A stretch of 64,000 nucleotides of DNA from Ancylostoma caninum (Eukaryota > Nematoda > Chromadorea > Rhabditida > Ancylostomatidae), in assembly GCA_037903475.1 (NCBI GenBank), contig JBAJFG010000188.1, positions 1,501,501 to 1,565,500 of the forward strand, read 5' to 3'. Positions 11,801-26,800 of this stretch are shown one piece after another. The notes beneath the pieces were generated by a model. That model searched no databases and was not told the origin of the DNA. It saw only the letters and a list, made by a program, of their open reading frames with translations. The first letter of the stretch is position 1. Each line of letters opens with the position of its first letter. The position numbers and the translations under genes were made by a program.

Positions 11801-14800
11801 TTTCAAATTTTCATTGATTCTCTTCGCAAATCCACCAGGTTTTTTACATTTCCTAAGTAGCTCTTCCCTATACATTTAAACAGAAAAGTCCAGTGGATTC
11901 AAATCCGAGCTATTGGCAGGACACAAATCTTTCGTCAGAAAAAAAGAGCTGATTTTGGTCTTCAGGAAGTGGATCGTTGTTTTGGCTCCATGGGCTAGAG
12001 CCTATTCTTGTTGGAAGATAAAATTGGAACGTTCTTGCTTAGCTAATAAATATTTAAGAAAGAAAAAGTATGCAGGAATGCTTCACACAAAAAATAAAAC
12101 AGAGTCAAATATCACGCGCACGTAATTTTTCGCCACCCTGTATGTATGTTGCAAGCAGTTCCAAACGACATAATGCTGTACAGGTAGTTGTATAGTATTG
12201 TATATGATTGCGGTACAGTTCTTTCGTGGATTACGTGAAAAAGCAAGAAAACGTGAAGAAAACGTCACTTCTAAGAAAGTCCCTCCAAGTTGCAATCCTT
12301 CTGAAGACCACCTTAGCGTAAGCAAGCAATGTCGGCTCGCACCATCAACAAAGCCTCAAGAAGGCGATTAAATTAAAAGTCGAAATTGAATTCAGTTGAA
12401 TTTTGGCTCATCACCTTCTCAACAAAAAGGACACTCCTAATGAGACTTCAAGGCTCTCAATCGCTGTGAAATCGCAGCTCTGTTAAAGTTCCGTTGGTTT
12501 TAATTTCAAGAGCTGAGCGTAGATTAAATTAGATGCATTCTACGCGTACGAATCTTGTGAATGGCCACATCAATAGTTATTAATACTAAAACTGCAAGTG
12601 GAGAGCTGGTTGGAGGGGAAATGTAGTGAATAGAACTCGCGTGCATTTCTGCAGCTGCATTTATGTATGTTATACTTCATCACGACGCTACAGCCGCGCA
12701 CATGCAAACTGATCAAAAACGGTTGGTCTCGTGTGGAAAAGTGTGCGGACCGCAGGGGTCGCTCAGTAGTATTAGGCTGCTACCCTCGCTTTGCGACGTC
12801 GCGGATCCCCATCGCGTGCTGTTTATACTTTTTCGCTCAAAACCAGCGCAATTGACTGAATTCGCGTCGCGCCTGCTAGCACGCACAATGCGATCACTTT
12901 CTTGCCCTCATATGCTAGGCAAACTTTTAAGATGCTTATAGCTGTGACGGTGCGGTGCGACATTATCTCTGCACGTCGTGTTGCGCGCACATACTGTGGT
13001 CATCACCACGACGCCGCAGCCTTGCGACGAAGTATGAACACAACATACGTAGTTTCTGTACGCTAGTCCGTGTAGGTAGAATAAGAACTAATAATTAAAC
13101 AAACCCGTGCTAAAAATGCATTAGCGAACTGATAACGACGTCAGTTTTCCTCAAATATTTCTGGGTTCAAATCTAATGGTATTTTTGGTAGTTTGCTCTA
13201 CGACAATTCACTCGGTTACTTTTTCGATTATCCAGTCCCTGTGCGTCACCTTGTTCTTTTCTCTGAAAGACAACAAAGATTTTTGTAGAGACCCAGCAGG
13301 GTTCATTACTTTGCCGAAAGATTTTTGTTTTGAAATCATACTTTACTAGCTGCCCGAGTGCTTTGTACTCCCACTCGGGCAACAGTTCGGTTCTGTAGTA
13401 GTTTTTGCTTCAGAACATGAACATTCGCTGAATCTGGCTATGGATGGGAAACGAGCTTATAAAGTCAGAAGGAGCAGTGACAGTCTGCACGTGAACATCA
13501 CTTTCACCGTGAGTATGATATGCTCCGAATGATTTCCATGGATTTTGTAGTTATCAACTGCTTCAGGTGGTCTCCCACTCATCGAATGGTGTGATTCTTT
13601 TCGCGAAAGGTGACAAAAGCAGCTTTGCTCTGAGATGTGAGATGCGGAGGATAGTGGCCGAGTAAGTTTGTAGGAAAATTCGAATTAAAGGGAGGCTGTG
13701 ATGAAAATTTACTAAGAGCCGGACATTATTGAATAATGGACTCCAAACACATTTGAATGCACAATTGAAATAATCATTTTTCTAGGATGAGGAAGTAAAA
13801 TTTTGTCTGAATCGCACCCTTGTGCGATTGAAAGCGCAACACAGTGAACATGTTTCCGCAACAGTCCAAAAAATTTCCTCAAAGCCTTCATGAATCGCGT
13901 TGTCTTTTTAAAGCTGAAAATGTGAAAATAGTTGTTGAAATCAACGAAATTGTGGTCCCAGTTCTACGAAAATCCTAGAATATTCGTGTGAAGTACCGCT
14001 CCTATCGCAGCCATGTCCACATCCAGAAAAATGAGTTTATGACGCAGTGTTATGACTTTTTCAAAAATGGGGGATTAACAGGTCCTACCTTCAGGAAAAT
14101 TACCCGCGGATATAACAAGGAGAGACTCGATGAAGCAAGTCTCTTTTATTTGTATCCTTAGGTGATTTTGCTGGCTGATCACCAAAAATTTCCAGATTCT
14201 CAAATTTCAAGCCTACTTTCAAGTAGAGTGGACCATCCTGATTCCGAATATCTGCTCCGCTTTGAAAATAGTCAAGATTGAACGAGGTTATGGAGAAGCG
14301 ACGAAAAAAAAAAACGCGAAATCGCAGACATCGCGCAGTTTCATCGAACGACACCGTTGCTATTGTAGTTAAGAGGGAGATATTTTCACGGTGCAAAGAA
14401 CTGGTTTTTCTTCTTTTTCTTACCGGAAACAAAGGAAAAGTGTTCAAATCAGAAAAATGCTAAAACGAAAATGTATTTACATCTTAGGAGAATAAAATCG
14501 TTCAATAATTTACACTTTTCTTGTACTTTATTATGCAAAAGCCACTGTGGTTCAGTACGCTTTCTCTGAATTACTTTGCATCTGTTGGTAGGGAAAACCA
14601 AAACAATATGCCTAATTTCTTTTTCGATCTTATTACTATAACGATACTAGATGTACACACATGGAATACGCTATTCTCAGAGCCTTGCCAGCGGTAAGGG
14701 AAGGCCATACATAGTAATTCCAGAGGGCAACAGAAAATGTGCCTACTGAGCCTCTGATATATGGTCTTCCCCAGCGAGTTGTGGTCTGTCATGTGCCCGT

Positions 14801-17800
14801 GCACTGCTGTCATGTGCCCGTGCACTGTTTCCTTGAGGGCCTCGTTGATCTGAGTTTTGCCTACTCTCAGACTTGGGTAACTAAACTTCAATGTACTTTG
14901 TTAGCCCCGAAAAGCGCTATGACTACGTTACCCTTGTGAAAAAAGACTATTAAATCTGGCGCCCAAGGTTTTCTGGCACCATCCCATTAGTAGACTAATG
15001 GAAAAGCGTCAAAGGATTATATCAACCCGGAAGCTGATCTGCGTGTTGGTTAGAAAACAAGCAGAGGAAATTGTATGCGTTTGCATTGAACGATGAGGCT
15101 TGCTCATAAGTGAATATATGAAGGAGAAAGAATAGGGATTCGGGGGACAATTTTATGGGGTTTAGAACCTCAGAGGTATGTATAGGGTGGCCCACAGTCA
15201 TCGTGACAAAAACAAACACCCATACAAAGCTTGAGATGCTTGCATGGTGTCACCATAATTATGGGCCACCCTGCACATGTGCAAACGTAGTCTTTAGCAC
15301 AATTTACGTATACAATATACTATTCACTATAGAATTAGCGATGCTAGCTTATTAAATGGTGAATGTAAATAGTAAATTGGTACAGAGAATTAGCACAATA
15401 GATAAAAGTTGCCATTAGTCGTCTAAAGAAAGGAGTAGATAATGCTCTTCCTTTCCGAGCCGTCTTCTCAGCTTAGGGCCTCACTCTGTTACTGGCAATT
15501 ACCAGGTCGAGGAGGTTTCAGCCTCCCGTTTACCGTTTTACGCTTTCCGTTTTACGGCCATTATGCTTTGCGTAAGTGGTTCTAACATCTTATAGTGCTT
15601 TGTATCTGTTACCAAAAACACTGGAAGCTTGGAAAACCCTGAAAAAAATTAAGGAATGCTGTGAAGGAAGCATTCTTCCAAGCTTCGGCCTTTCTCCTGT
15701 GCCATGTCTCATCATCATGACAGGAGTTTTGGCGGTCCGTTGTACACACCGCCTTTTCCGGGATTCTGTCTGAAATATGAAATCCCGAAGACTTAAAGCA
15801 GCAGGGGAATAGGGGCGTCTGTTCGAATGAAAGTCAAGCGAGACCAGCAGAGCAAAAAAACCTTTCCACGAGGAACTGGTTGTTGCTCCACCTGTTCGAT
15901 CCCTTTAATGGAAGAGTTGGGCTTTCATGCTAATTCAAAGCAATTTCCCAATATTTGAGGTCTCCTGTCCCAGTGCCACGTACCCGAAAGTTACATTTAA
16001 GATTTCATGTGGTTTGAGCTTTTACTTTCGCACATCCCAGAGGGAAAGTCCTGTGCTTTTATCCTTGTTTCCTCACAAGAGATATAGTAGGAACTGGAAC
16101 TGGGCGAATCATTTTTACTTACTTTCTTTCAAAATGATAGTGAAGTTCTTATATCCGAGTTATTTGCTTTTTGGCGGAAATTTCCCCATTATGTGTAACT
16201 GAGATTGCCATTTCCTATCATCTTTCCTGCTAATCCTCTCCGTGGATCCCTTAGAATGTTCATTGGCGTCTTGATTAGATGCATCACTTCTTCTGTTGAG
16301 TTAGACAACTTCCTAATTTGAATAATGAGAAAGATTGTCTTCGATCCTGCCTTGAAGAAAACTCCATCCCCAGCGAAATTCTCCTTGTTTGTCTCTCAAA
16401 TGTACATTATTAGTGACATATGACCAGCTGTTCATGTCGTAGCACACAATTAAGACATCTAAGAAGTTCTGTACTACAGAAAAATCCTTTATGGTGGTTG
16501 GACCCAAGCAAATGTCTTGCAGCTGGGTTGAAAGTGATGAGAATCGGTAATTAGTTTAGCGAACTTTCCTGATTTTCCTGTCTTCATTGGTATTAATTAC
16601 GTCTGCAAGTTCTTTGCAGGTCTAATTTTATTCTGCTTCCTACATCTCTACATCGACTTCACACAAAGTCCATGAGAAATCCCTTCGCATACCTAATTAA
16701 TTATACTGCTGAACAGAGTGCAATTAAGGCCTGAGGACAAGGGACTTTTTATTACAAACTACGAAAAAGTCGTTCATTCATTCACGAGATGGCGCATTCT
16801 TTCTGTACATCCTTTCTCCTCGGACATAACAGAAGAATGACCGGAGCAAGATGACGCTGAGACTGGTGAATGGTGTTGACTCATCTATGCCTTACAACTA
16901 ATCGTGGTGTTGTATATTGCCCTGGCTTTCCGGAGCAACGGCTGCAGAGGCTAAAATTTTGCCCTGATGGCAACTGCTCCCATGCACCTCTCCCTACTGG
17001 TTCAATGGTTCATCAACCTAACATGGTACAGTTTAAGTCTTCACCTGCGGCAAAAACAGAAAAAAATGCCTAATAATTCGCTTTCGAGTCGGTGTTCCGA
17101 CACCATTGTCATTGCTCTACGATGATCATGCATATGTATTTCAATTTATTTATTAGGTTGTCGGAAAAGTTTCGCGCCACTTCTGAACTTCCCTTTCGAA
17201 ATTATTTTTCTACTTCAACACAAGTACCAAGTACGTGTGTTCCATCATTATTCACAGGAACACCGCCAGTAACAATGGTTTTTTTGGGAACAGCAGCGAG
17301 TGAGTGGTTCCATTATACAACACTGCTCCTAATCCTTGCAAAAAGGACTCACGCGACGTACTAATACGTAGCAAAGCGTCTCCCTTTCGTAATTTTCCTA
17401 GAAATAAGGATATCCAATTTTTTTCTGAATTTATGGATTCTCTGTATTACAACGGATCGAATGATTCATGAATTTTTCAATATTGTTCTTATACCGGTCA
17501 AAAACATCATTACAAATTTAAGCAGAATTCTTTGTAGTACCTGACCGCCTTAATCCAGAGTGATCAAAATACTACGCATTTAATGGTATTTTCTGCAGAG
17601 TAAAAAGCACGATGTTGTAAAGTTTATAAATCATAAGATTCGCCATGAAATGCACAATTTGGCTTTTCAAGAAAAATTGGAATTGGTTTCGTTTTAAGGA
17701 TGTTATGAAAGCGCGACGCTTTGCGATGGTTTAACGCGTCGCTCGCGTCCTTTTTGCAAAGATTAGGAGCAGTATTGTAATTGCACCAAACACTGAGTTC

Positions 17801-20800
17801 TGCCTTCTGAGGATGTAGTTCTGGTTTTGGGTAAGCTTACCAAAGCCCGACCAAACTGCACTTCCTTGTGTAGTTAACGTAAGGAGCCTACTTTTTGCCA
17901 CCGGTATCCAAATTGTCGAGCCAAGCGAAAGTCTGCATAAAGGTTACAGAGTTTAAGGAAGCATCTCCCCGCACGTTGAGCGAAAGGTCACTCAGACCAT
18001 GGTAAATCCGTACGTTCCATTACCCTGTCTTTTCGAAGAGATGCAGAGGAGGGCTGTTAAATATGATAGCTCTGAAGCTCCTAGCCCGCATATAAATCTA
18101 ATAAAATCTAATAATCTAATAAATCTAGCTGATTCTTTTCAATCAGCTTCAGCAGTCGCTCACCAACCACTACAACCTGTCGATGAGACCCTGGCTTATC
18201 TCAAGCTGAAACCGCAGTCTTTGAACCCGGAGAACCCAACCTTTGCGGTGTAGTTAGAGACTAAGGAGGAGCACATCGTAGAGTATGTGTTCGCCGCCCC
18301 TTCGCTTGCCTGGGGCAGCCAAACATGCTCCTAGTCAACGACGATTTTCTTACCCATAGTAGTGACAAAATGGGAAGAGAAAATTGGTATCAGTAGGTTA
18401 TTGGCTGGCCTTTGTACAAGTTTTGGAAGGAAAATTCTGGAAAAATCTTGAAAATTTTTGTAAGACAGGAAACAAAGTGGGAGGGGGAACCTATCCGACA
18501 ACCTAATACGTATTTATTGCCGGCAACCTAATATTAATGCTCTATTCATTAAGTCCGACAGCGAGGTGCGTTGTAATGACATCAAAATCGAAATATTGAG
18601 AACAAAACTTAAGAAGCTCAATTGCACGCAGCTAGGAAGTAAGACAATCCATGACATGTATCTAGAAGAAGTGGGATTAGGAAGGTGGCAAGCAAAATTG
18701 CTCGCAGAAAATATGGAAATTTCTATAGTCTTATCTTTCTCTAGCCTAGTCATGTAATGAATATTATTCCTAACTCTAAGAATTCTTTCACTACAGTGAC
18801 TTGGAAATGCGAAGGTGAAACCTCGACTGGCACGCGCAGATGCGTTTTCCTTCCGATACTTCCTTAAACAATTCTTAAGAAAACCAATTTCTCTAGGGAG
18901 GTGAAAAAGCACTCCACTTCAGAACTCTGTAGAAACTTCGGGAAATTTAGAAAATGCATGAAGAGTCGTCGGGCTTACCTCCTTCCAGTTTTTTGTGGTC
19001 AAAAATTGCCCGCACACACGCGGAAATTGCAGTACAACGGCCATTTTCTCTGATTTTAGTGCAATTTCATCCCTGCTCCTCGATAGCAACTTGTTCTTAC
19101 AACCTGTTTGCATACGCTCGTGCCAGCTCTGTTCCATGATTAACCTACCTCGTAAAATAAGCATTTCTTTCTCCCGCAAAGGTGGGGATGAAGAATCACT
19201 ATTCTCTGTCCGAGATTTCTCGTGGTAAGTGTGGAGGGTTCAATGGGCCTGTAATCTAATTTCTTCCCAGCCGCATACGAAAATTTGCCCTACCTTTCCA
19301 TATTATAAGGAAAGGCTTAGATGAATTGGAGTTCAGCAACGTGGTCGCCTAGGTCAACTTCTCAACTCCGCCTTTCCAGATCTGTGTCGCTACACATAGG
19401 AGGAGGAATCCTTAAAATCAAAATTCAAATGCATTTTCGCGACTAAGCTAAAAACACAAGATTACAGTTAGTTTTCCAGTTTTTTCCTCATGTTTTTGGT
19501 GCATGTTTCTTGTCCAAAGTCTGCTGGTGCACCTTGAAACTTTGCTTACTACGATAATCAATTGGCTTCATATAGGTACTTTATTTCAGTGCGATAGTTT
19601 CTTTATCCGAGTAAAAATACAAGAACAAGAATGAGAGTTACACAGAAAAATGTTGCGAATGCCACCAAGGCGACCATAAAAATAGACACATGATGACCAA
19701 AGGCTTCCGTTTCTTCCTCATTCATACAGCAAGGCAGCCACGAACAGCTGAGACGTCGACCATATTCCTGAAATTTCTACTGAGACCATGGCCCAATCGA
19801 GAGCCCACCTCTGTGTCAAGCCTACTCAGGAAGCTTAAAAACAGTGTTTTGCATGAGATTGAAAGATGGAAATCCCACGATTAAGACATGCATGCTCATG
19901 CGAAGCACGATTTTTTAAATCAATAGTCCTACACCAGCAATGGTCAAATCCATGCAGAACCCATGCGTACCCTTGCAAAACCCACACGTACCCATGCAAA
20001 ACCCATGCATCTTCGAAGCCGATGCCAATTCGAAGCAGAACCCGCGAAAAACCCACGATTTTCTCAGTTCCATGCATGGGTTTTGCATGAATTTAACCAT
20101 GCCGGTATAGAACTACTGATTAAAAAAACAGTGTTTTGCATGAGCACGCATGTCTTAATAATGGGTTTTGCATCTTTCAGTCTCATGCAAAACACGTTCT
20201 TTAGGCTTCCTGAGAAGAATTCAATAGAGAGGTTATCTAAGGGGTGCGTTTCCAATGTACACCACTAACGGTCTGTATTTGACGGTTCACAGAAAACTCT
20301 TCTTCACGTAATTTCAACTGCTACCTTTTTGATTTTAATAGAAATATCCATCAGTTTTTTTCGTTTTTGTACTGTATTAATAAAATTGCTTGCTGGTTGC
20401 TCTCACCGCCCAGATGATCAGATGCGAATTAGACCACTTTCACCGGTTAATCGTCAATTGACATCCAACGACCACGACCATGGTTGCCTTCGTGTTTAAA
20501 ATGATCGCAAGGAAATTGCACGGACGATTAGCTCATGGTCCTTTGGAAACACTATTTCGTGCCAGAACTTATGCAACATTACCGGGCACCTCCAATACAG
20601 AGTGATTTAGAAAAAAAACCACAAAAGAGCTACTCAGGTTACTGAAGAAGCATTTGAATAAGGAGGAGAAATTTCACCGGCAGGTTATACGAATTGGGTT
20701 GGAGTGGCCCAAATTGAGCCGAAGAAAAAGTTAATTTGGGCGTACTTCGAACCTCAATATGTACGGCGTGTTCCGATGATCATGTCCCAGTTGATTTTAT

Positions 20801-23800
20801 TTTATCTCATTCGTGGACCCAGCCATGGAGCGCTATGAAGAGCGCTGTCTTTCACAGGTTTGAGCCCTAATTCGGGAATGACGTATTTCTTGTCGAATTC
20901 TCTCCTGTGTTTCCCTATTTATTTAACCTTCTCACATTTCCCATTACCTAGGCGTAATCCATCCTGCTCCGTCACAAAAATTCCTTCAATGTGTTAGGTA
21001 AACATGAAAATGGAGAGACACGCGGGTACATCTACACCACCTACATACCTGTTCATAACCTAAACTCAAGTAAATAATCTAATTAGCAGGGGGTCTTTAA
21101 GTACTTTAACAAAGCGGAGCCGTACACTTTGACCGTGAAACATGGTATGTATAAATTGAACCGTGGACCTTTCCATTTCATTTTCCTTTTCGGAATATGA
21201 GATATTGCACAAAGCCAATTGTTTGCAATAGTTCCATCACTGGAAACGGAGGCATTTCCCAAGAGCAATACCACAGGAAAAGACAACATGGAAAAGCTCA
21301 CCTCTTCGCTTTCGGAGTCGTATGAGTCATCTTCGAGGACATCCTTCCCAGTTGCTGTGTCTATGGAAATTGTTGTTTTTCTGGAAGATCGATAAATTAT
21401 ATGTGAGATGCTAGTGGGCACAAGAGGGTGGGTTGGAGAAGGGGGTGGTGAAGGCGGGAGGACCAACTTTGAAAGTATAAAAACTTTGTGTAAGCTATTC
21501 TTTTATCGTTCATTTTTATTATCCTTTTTCCCCAAATATTTTATCTTAATTATTTATTTTTGAAATTGATAATCTCAATAATTTTATTTTTTCGTCAGGG
21601 TCCCTAAATTGACGGATACCCCACTTTTTCCACGCCCCCCCCCCCGCAATTATCGCGTCCACCACTGATGTGAGGCTGGTAATTGCTAGGTTGTTGGTTG
21701 GAAAAAGGTGTAGCCTGCCTAACAAAATGAATTTTCAAATGGTGCACGCGTTGCTGCGTGGAAGCGTGGCAGGACCTACCTATATACGCAGTTACAAGTT
21801 TCGGTAAGAATGTGGCAGTCGCGCGTTAGTGCGCTAACCACTTTTTCGTTAAAATGATGAAAGATACTAAGTCTCGCAAGGTGCAGTGGAGTTGTAGAGC
21901 TCCTTGTTATTCTCTCTTGTGCTTTCTACGTGCTCCAATTTTGGTTTACATTGGCAGCTTTTTGAGTGTTAGAGGCCAGAGAAAAGCCGTATGCATAGTA
22001 GGCGGATCCAACCAGAATTTTCCTCCAGATAAGACTGGGATACTATGTAAGGATAAGGCGTCAAGAATGATTGTGAGTACAAAGGGGCAGTGTTAATAAT
22101 GAGGTTTAGGGCGTTAGATGTTGAAATCTCCCCTAACCCTGCCCCCCCCTCCCAACCCCCTCCGCTCCTCGCCAGATCGCTCCCCATGGAACGTTCCAAT
22201 AATTAAGTTAATTCCAAGTAAACAAGTGAATCTTCAACGAATTAAGTGAGCAATTTGTTGTAGTCCTGCAGCGACGTTCGAAAGGGCATTCACAGAAGGG
22301 TTCGAGGCGACAATTAAGGCATTTAAGTAAAAGTATCCAGACGGCTTCATGGATCTGTCTTCATACTTAATTCAAAGCAGTGCCCGTTGCTATTCGCAAG
22401 CGCTGCAGGATTTAAGTAGAGAATGAGCAGGAAAAGTGCATTAGTAGGAAAAGTACACATGCACGATACAAAGCATAACATTTTCCGCTTTTCTTCTTTT
22501 CTCTTTGCAAAAATAGCAACAATACTTACAAGGCAGTTTTAGCTACAACATACTCTAATTGTTTGATTATTTCAGTGGCTCAGAGGTAGTTCAAAACAAA
22601 TAAAAAGCGTATCGTGGAACAACACTTTTGACTCCATGCCTACTATATTTAACACATTCGAGAACTGGCCTCGAATATTCGAATCCCGAATATTCGTGGC
22701 TTCCGAAACCATTCGAATGAGTGAAGAATATTCGAATTGAATATTTTAAAAGTATTCGAATTCGAATATTCGAATATTATGAGCTTCGAGCGCTTCTGGC
22801 GCAGTGGTAAGATGCTCGCTGCGTAGGCACACGGTCGGTGATTCGATCGCACCCCTGGCCAACCAAGCGATCCATCCCTCCAGGGTCGGTAAATTGGTAC
22901 CAGAGTAGTCTGGGGGATGAAGCACTGACTTGGTACATCGGGTGCCCCCGCAAGTCACTGTACAGGGCACATACGCTGCATTCATGAAGCTCAGATGAAG
23001 TCGAATGCGTGACACTAACGCCGACCACTTTATCCTTCTATTGCCTTCGAATATTCAAATACTCGAATAGTCGAATAAATTTCACTAGTGAATTGTTAGG
23101 TTGGCGTAAATGTGCTGGTCTGATTCCTAAGGATTATAATTTCTTTCAAATATGAATTCGCTTTCGTGGTAGGAAACTGGTAAAAAACCAGGCATTTCTA
23201 CTCTGCGAGTGGGAGAGTGCTCGCTGGTGTTAGGACTAATGAAAACCTAAAGATGCAGAGGCAACGCAGTACCACTCTTCCCCATTTTAACTGATTTATC
23301 TGTGGCGTTGTGGGCAACCGGTTTCGAAATACCCGCGTTGCCACCCGATCCACTGCTAATGTCTGACACAACCTAGGGTTCCCCCCGTAGAAGCATAGAT
23401 AAACATCTTTCCGAGTATTTCCTTTGCTGTTCCTGAAAGCTTTGCCGTATTACCCACTCTGAGCTGCTTCTTCACACCTGCACACTCAAGGATTCCAAAT
23501 GTTGTGGATATTCCAAAATGTCTCCGATACTGTGACGAAAAAATTTCTAGAGACGTTCAAAGCCTTCAGAAGGTCAGAAGTGAAATCTGACTGTGAGCAC
23601 ACGGTCCAATTATCACCAAATTTTTGGGCATCATGTGGGTATCATCTACCAGGAACACTTTGTGAAAAAAGGTTGGCATGTATGACATCCGAAGATGACA
23701 GTATGCAACTTCTCGCTTTTGCATTGCCCCAGTACTAAGCGAGCATGAAGGAGCGATTCGTTCGTGAGTCAATGGTCTTAGCTAATTATATTTGTAATGT

Positions 23801-26800
23801 GGTTCACGAAAGTTATAATTTCGCGGAATTGCGGAAAATACAAATGAAACAAACTTTCTTGGTACGGCCTTTGTATCAATAAAATATTCACATAATACAA
23901 AATGCGATCACATCTAGGACAAACAAATTGTTTGCTACTTCGTTATCCTTTCTTGGAACCTCAAGTGAATCGAGCTATCGCAGTGAACAATGCAAACAAA
24001 AAAGACAGCCACAAAAGCAATAAGTCCTTTCAAACACAAGAAACATGAGGTATTACATGGAGCTACAACGTATTTTCGTGGTAAAGCTAAGAAATGAGCG
24101 GTAATGGGATGCCGTAGCTTTCTGGGATCAGTTATATCTTTCCAAGTGAAGCCGAGGATGCTCAATGTACAATTCATTCTCTGTTTCATCTGAACCCCAT
24201 TACAAATGAACAGCCTCCAGTACGATTACAGGTACATACATCTTGCATCGTAAACCGACGAAAATGGGATTATGCTACAAAAACAATATGGAGTTTGTGA
24301 TAATCCTCTCCCTTTCCTGGCATCGCGCACCAATTTTTAGCGAACACCCCATGGTCACGAGCACTGATATTTGTATTCTTTCGCGAACCAGGCAATGCGG
24401 ATAGGAATGTTTGCAACCTTTGCTATGGAGTTTGCCGGAAACATGGAAGAAAACGTATTTGCTCCTCCTGGGTCTCAAACTGTCTTCGAGTATCCAATAT
24501 AAGCTTCGAATATTCGAATATATTCGAATGGTGCCATCTATCGAGTATTCGAACTCAAATATATTCGAATATGACGACCTTCTCGAATATTCGACTATCC
24601 ATATATTCGAATATTCGAATTTTTCGAATATTTATTCGAATGCGAGTATTCGGTTATAACTATAACGCCTACTACTACTTCTAGTACTCATGTAATTCCA
24701 GCACATAAGAGGATGACAGCCTCGATCTTAAAGTTAGTTAATAAACAAATTTTATGTAAGGAACAAACAATGCTCATCACCTCAATTTCAATATCTTACA
24801 ATTTGTTTGAAATGTTCTGAATTCTGTCTTCTTCCAAGCGCATTATTTGCTTTTTTTAAGAAAACACCTATAAAAATTTATGAAGCCAAGATATTTCTGC
24901 CGTCTTTGTCACTCAGAACTGCCCCCCCCCCCCCACTTTATTCTCTCTGGAAGCAACTTCCAAGCTTTATGCACCACTTCCTCTCGTCGTTGATAGCTAT
25001 CAGTAGAAGTGTTCGGAGCGGCATTTTTTCCACTCAAATGCTCAACGACTATGTCCACGTGTTCACGAGCGCATCGTCGTTAAAGAGCTGGCGGTTACGC
25101 CTCATAAATTGTGTGGCAGTTTGTGGAGCATGCACTCATCAGTCACATTGGGGCGTAACTCTGAAAAGAGACGAGATACTTAAACCAGCAAGCGATTTCT
25201 CTTCCGTACAAGCGATTTTCCAGATTAATGAACGTCCTCGAGAAAGTTATGATCTACCGACCTTCCTGAAATGGAAAGATTTCTGAGCAAACATGGGTGC
25301 AGTTGTCCAAGCTACTCAAAAACAAGTAGATGTTGGTAGAGATAATAGGATTTTTCATATTTTCCTCGGAAAACTCCTTTGTTCTGTATGAGCGGATCTT
25401 GAGAAACTTCATAGGAACATTCACGAATCCTAGTCTAGTCGGTTACATGGCTACGTGGTAAGCAAAGCCTTTCGGGAACAGCAGTTGCAGGATGTACGGG
25501 TTTGTAAAATGATCCCTGATGTTTGATGAAGGCGTCTTTCGACAGAGTGACAAACAGAGCTCGTTATGCATGCCGTCATACATAATTCGGGTTGCGGATG
25601 AGCACTCTATGATTGGTTTGATTAGTCTGCCGCCTACCAGATGGAATAAGATGATGTTGCATAGTGTTGTAGCGTATTTATGTAAGGTAGGGAGAGGAAG
25701 GTGGGAGAGAGCGAGAGAGAGAGAGAGAAAGAGAAAGAGAAGGAGAGAGAAAGAGAGAGAGAGAGAGTGGTACGTAGATTTGTATGTTACGGCACAGTAC
25801 AGTAGAAGAACAGCTAAGATATCCTCCTTTTTTAGAATTCAGGCTGTTAGAATTAAGAGAGTGAAGTTATTGAAGAACCATATTCAACCATGGATAATCA
25901 AAAATAAATAGTCACAGGACAAGGCATGTATAATACATGGGCAAAAGTATAACGCAAACGATTCAAATGAACTAAGGAAGCAAGTAAGGAAAGAAAACGG
26001 CACCGGAATAAGAAAAAAAAAGAAAAATCGCAGAATTATGGTGGAAAATTTAAATGTTATTCCTGTGGTGTCCAGAACTCTATGAGGGAACAGTTTGAAA
26101 GAAGTAGTATGGTTTTTCATGGTTCTTTCGCAGCATTTCACCTTGCTTACCATTCTCGAAAATGTGAGATATCCATTTTTTCAACTTGCCAACTTTTTAG
26201 CGTATTTACCCAGGATTGCCTCTGTGATTGTTTCCCAGCGTTTTCTTTTTTATTTTGACGAGCCTTTCTAGCTATCGTCCCAGCTCCTTGAATTGTGGGC
26301 TCATGGATAAAATTTCTCAAAACCAAGTAGTGTGAAAAAATTTAGAAAAAGGGAAGAAATTAAGCTCGTGAGTATCAAGGTTGTTGACACTTATTATTCA
26401 GAATGGGAGAAAAGCAAAAAATAATTAAATATTCGCAAAAAGTGGTGGAAATATTTTACTAACCGCAGAAATAAATCAAAGTCACTCTGACAGTCGCTTT
26501 TTTCTTGAAAGTCTTATTTTTTGCTCTGAGACATTCGGGTGGGAATTAATTTTTTTTTGAAAGACCTACGATCACAAGGACTACTCTTGAAAAAAAAACC
26601 AAAATGGAGTAGTTCGCTGGCGTTAAGCAATTTAACTGAATTGCTTTAAAATTTCATTATGCATACTTATACAATATACGTACATGTTAGATTACACTGC
26701 ATTATTATAAAAAAATTATTATGTACTGAACTAATTAATAGTAATTTACTTTATTGACATCTAGATTGCTTCTGCTCGTTTTTCGTGGGAAATTTTAATT

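Noticed and set aside
12660..13030. GC-rich block suspected to be rRNA or a CpG-like promoter
   Set aside because: No rRNA signature was recognised, and partial internal repeats suggest a degenerate repeat.
24807..25286. 159-aa + frame
   Set aside because: It crosses a poly-C run and has no motif, conserved composition or splice context; probably chance.
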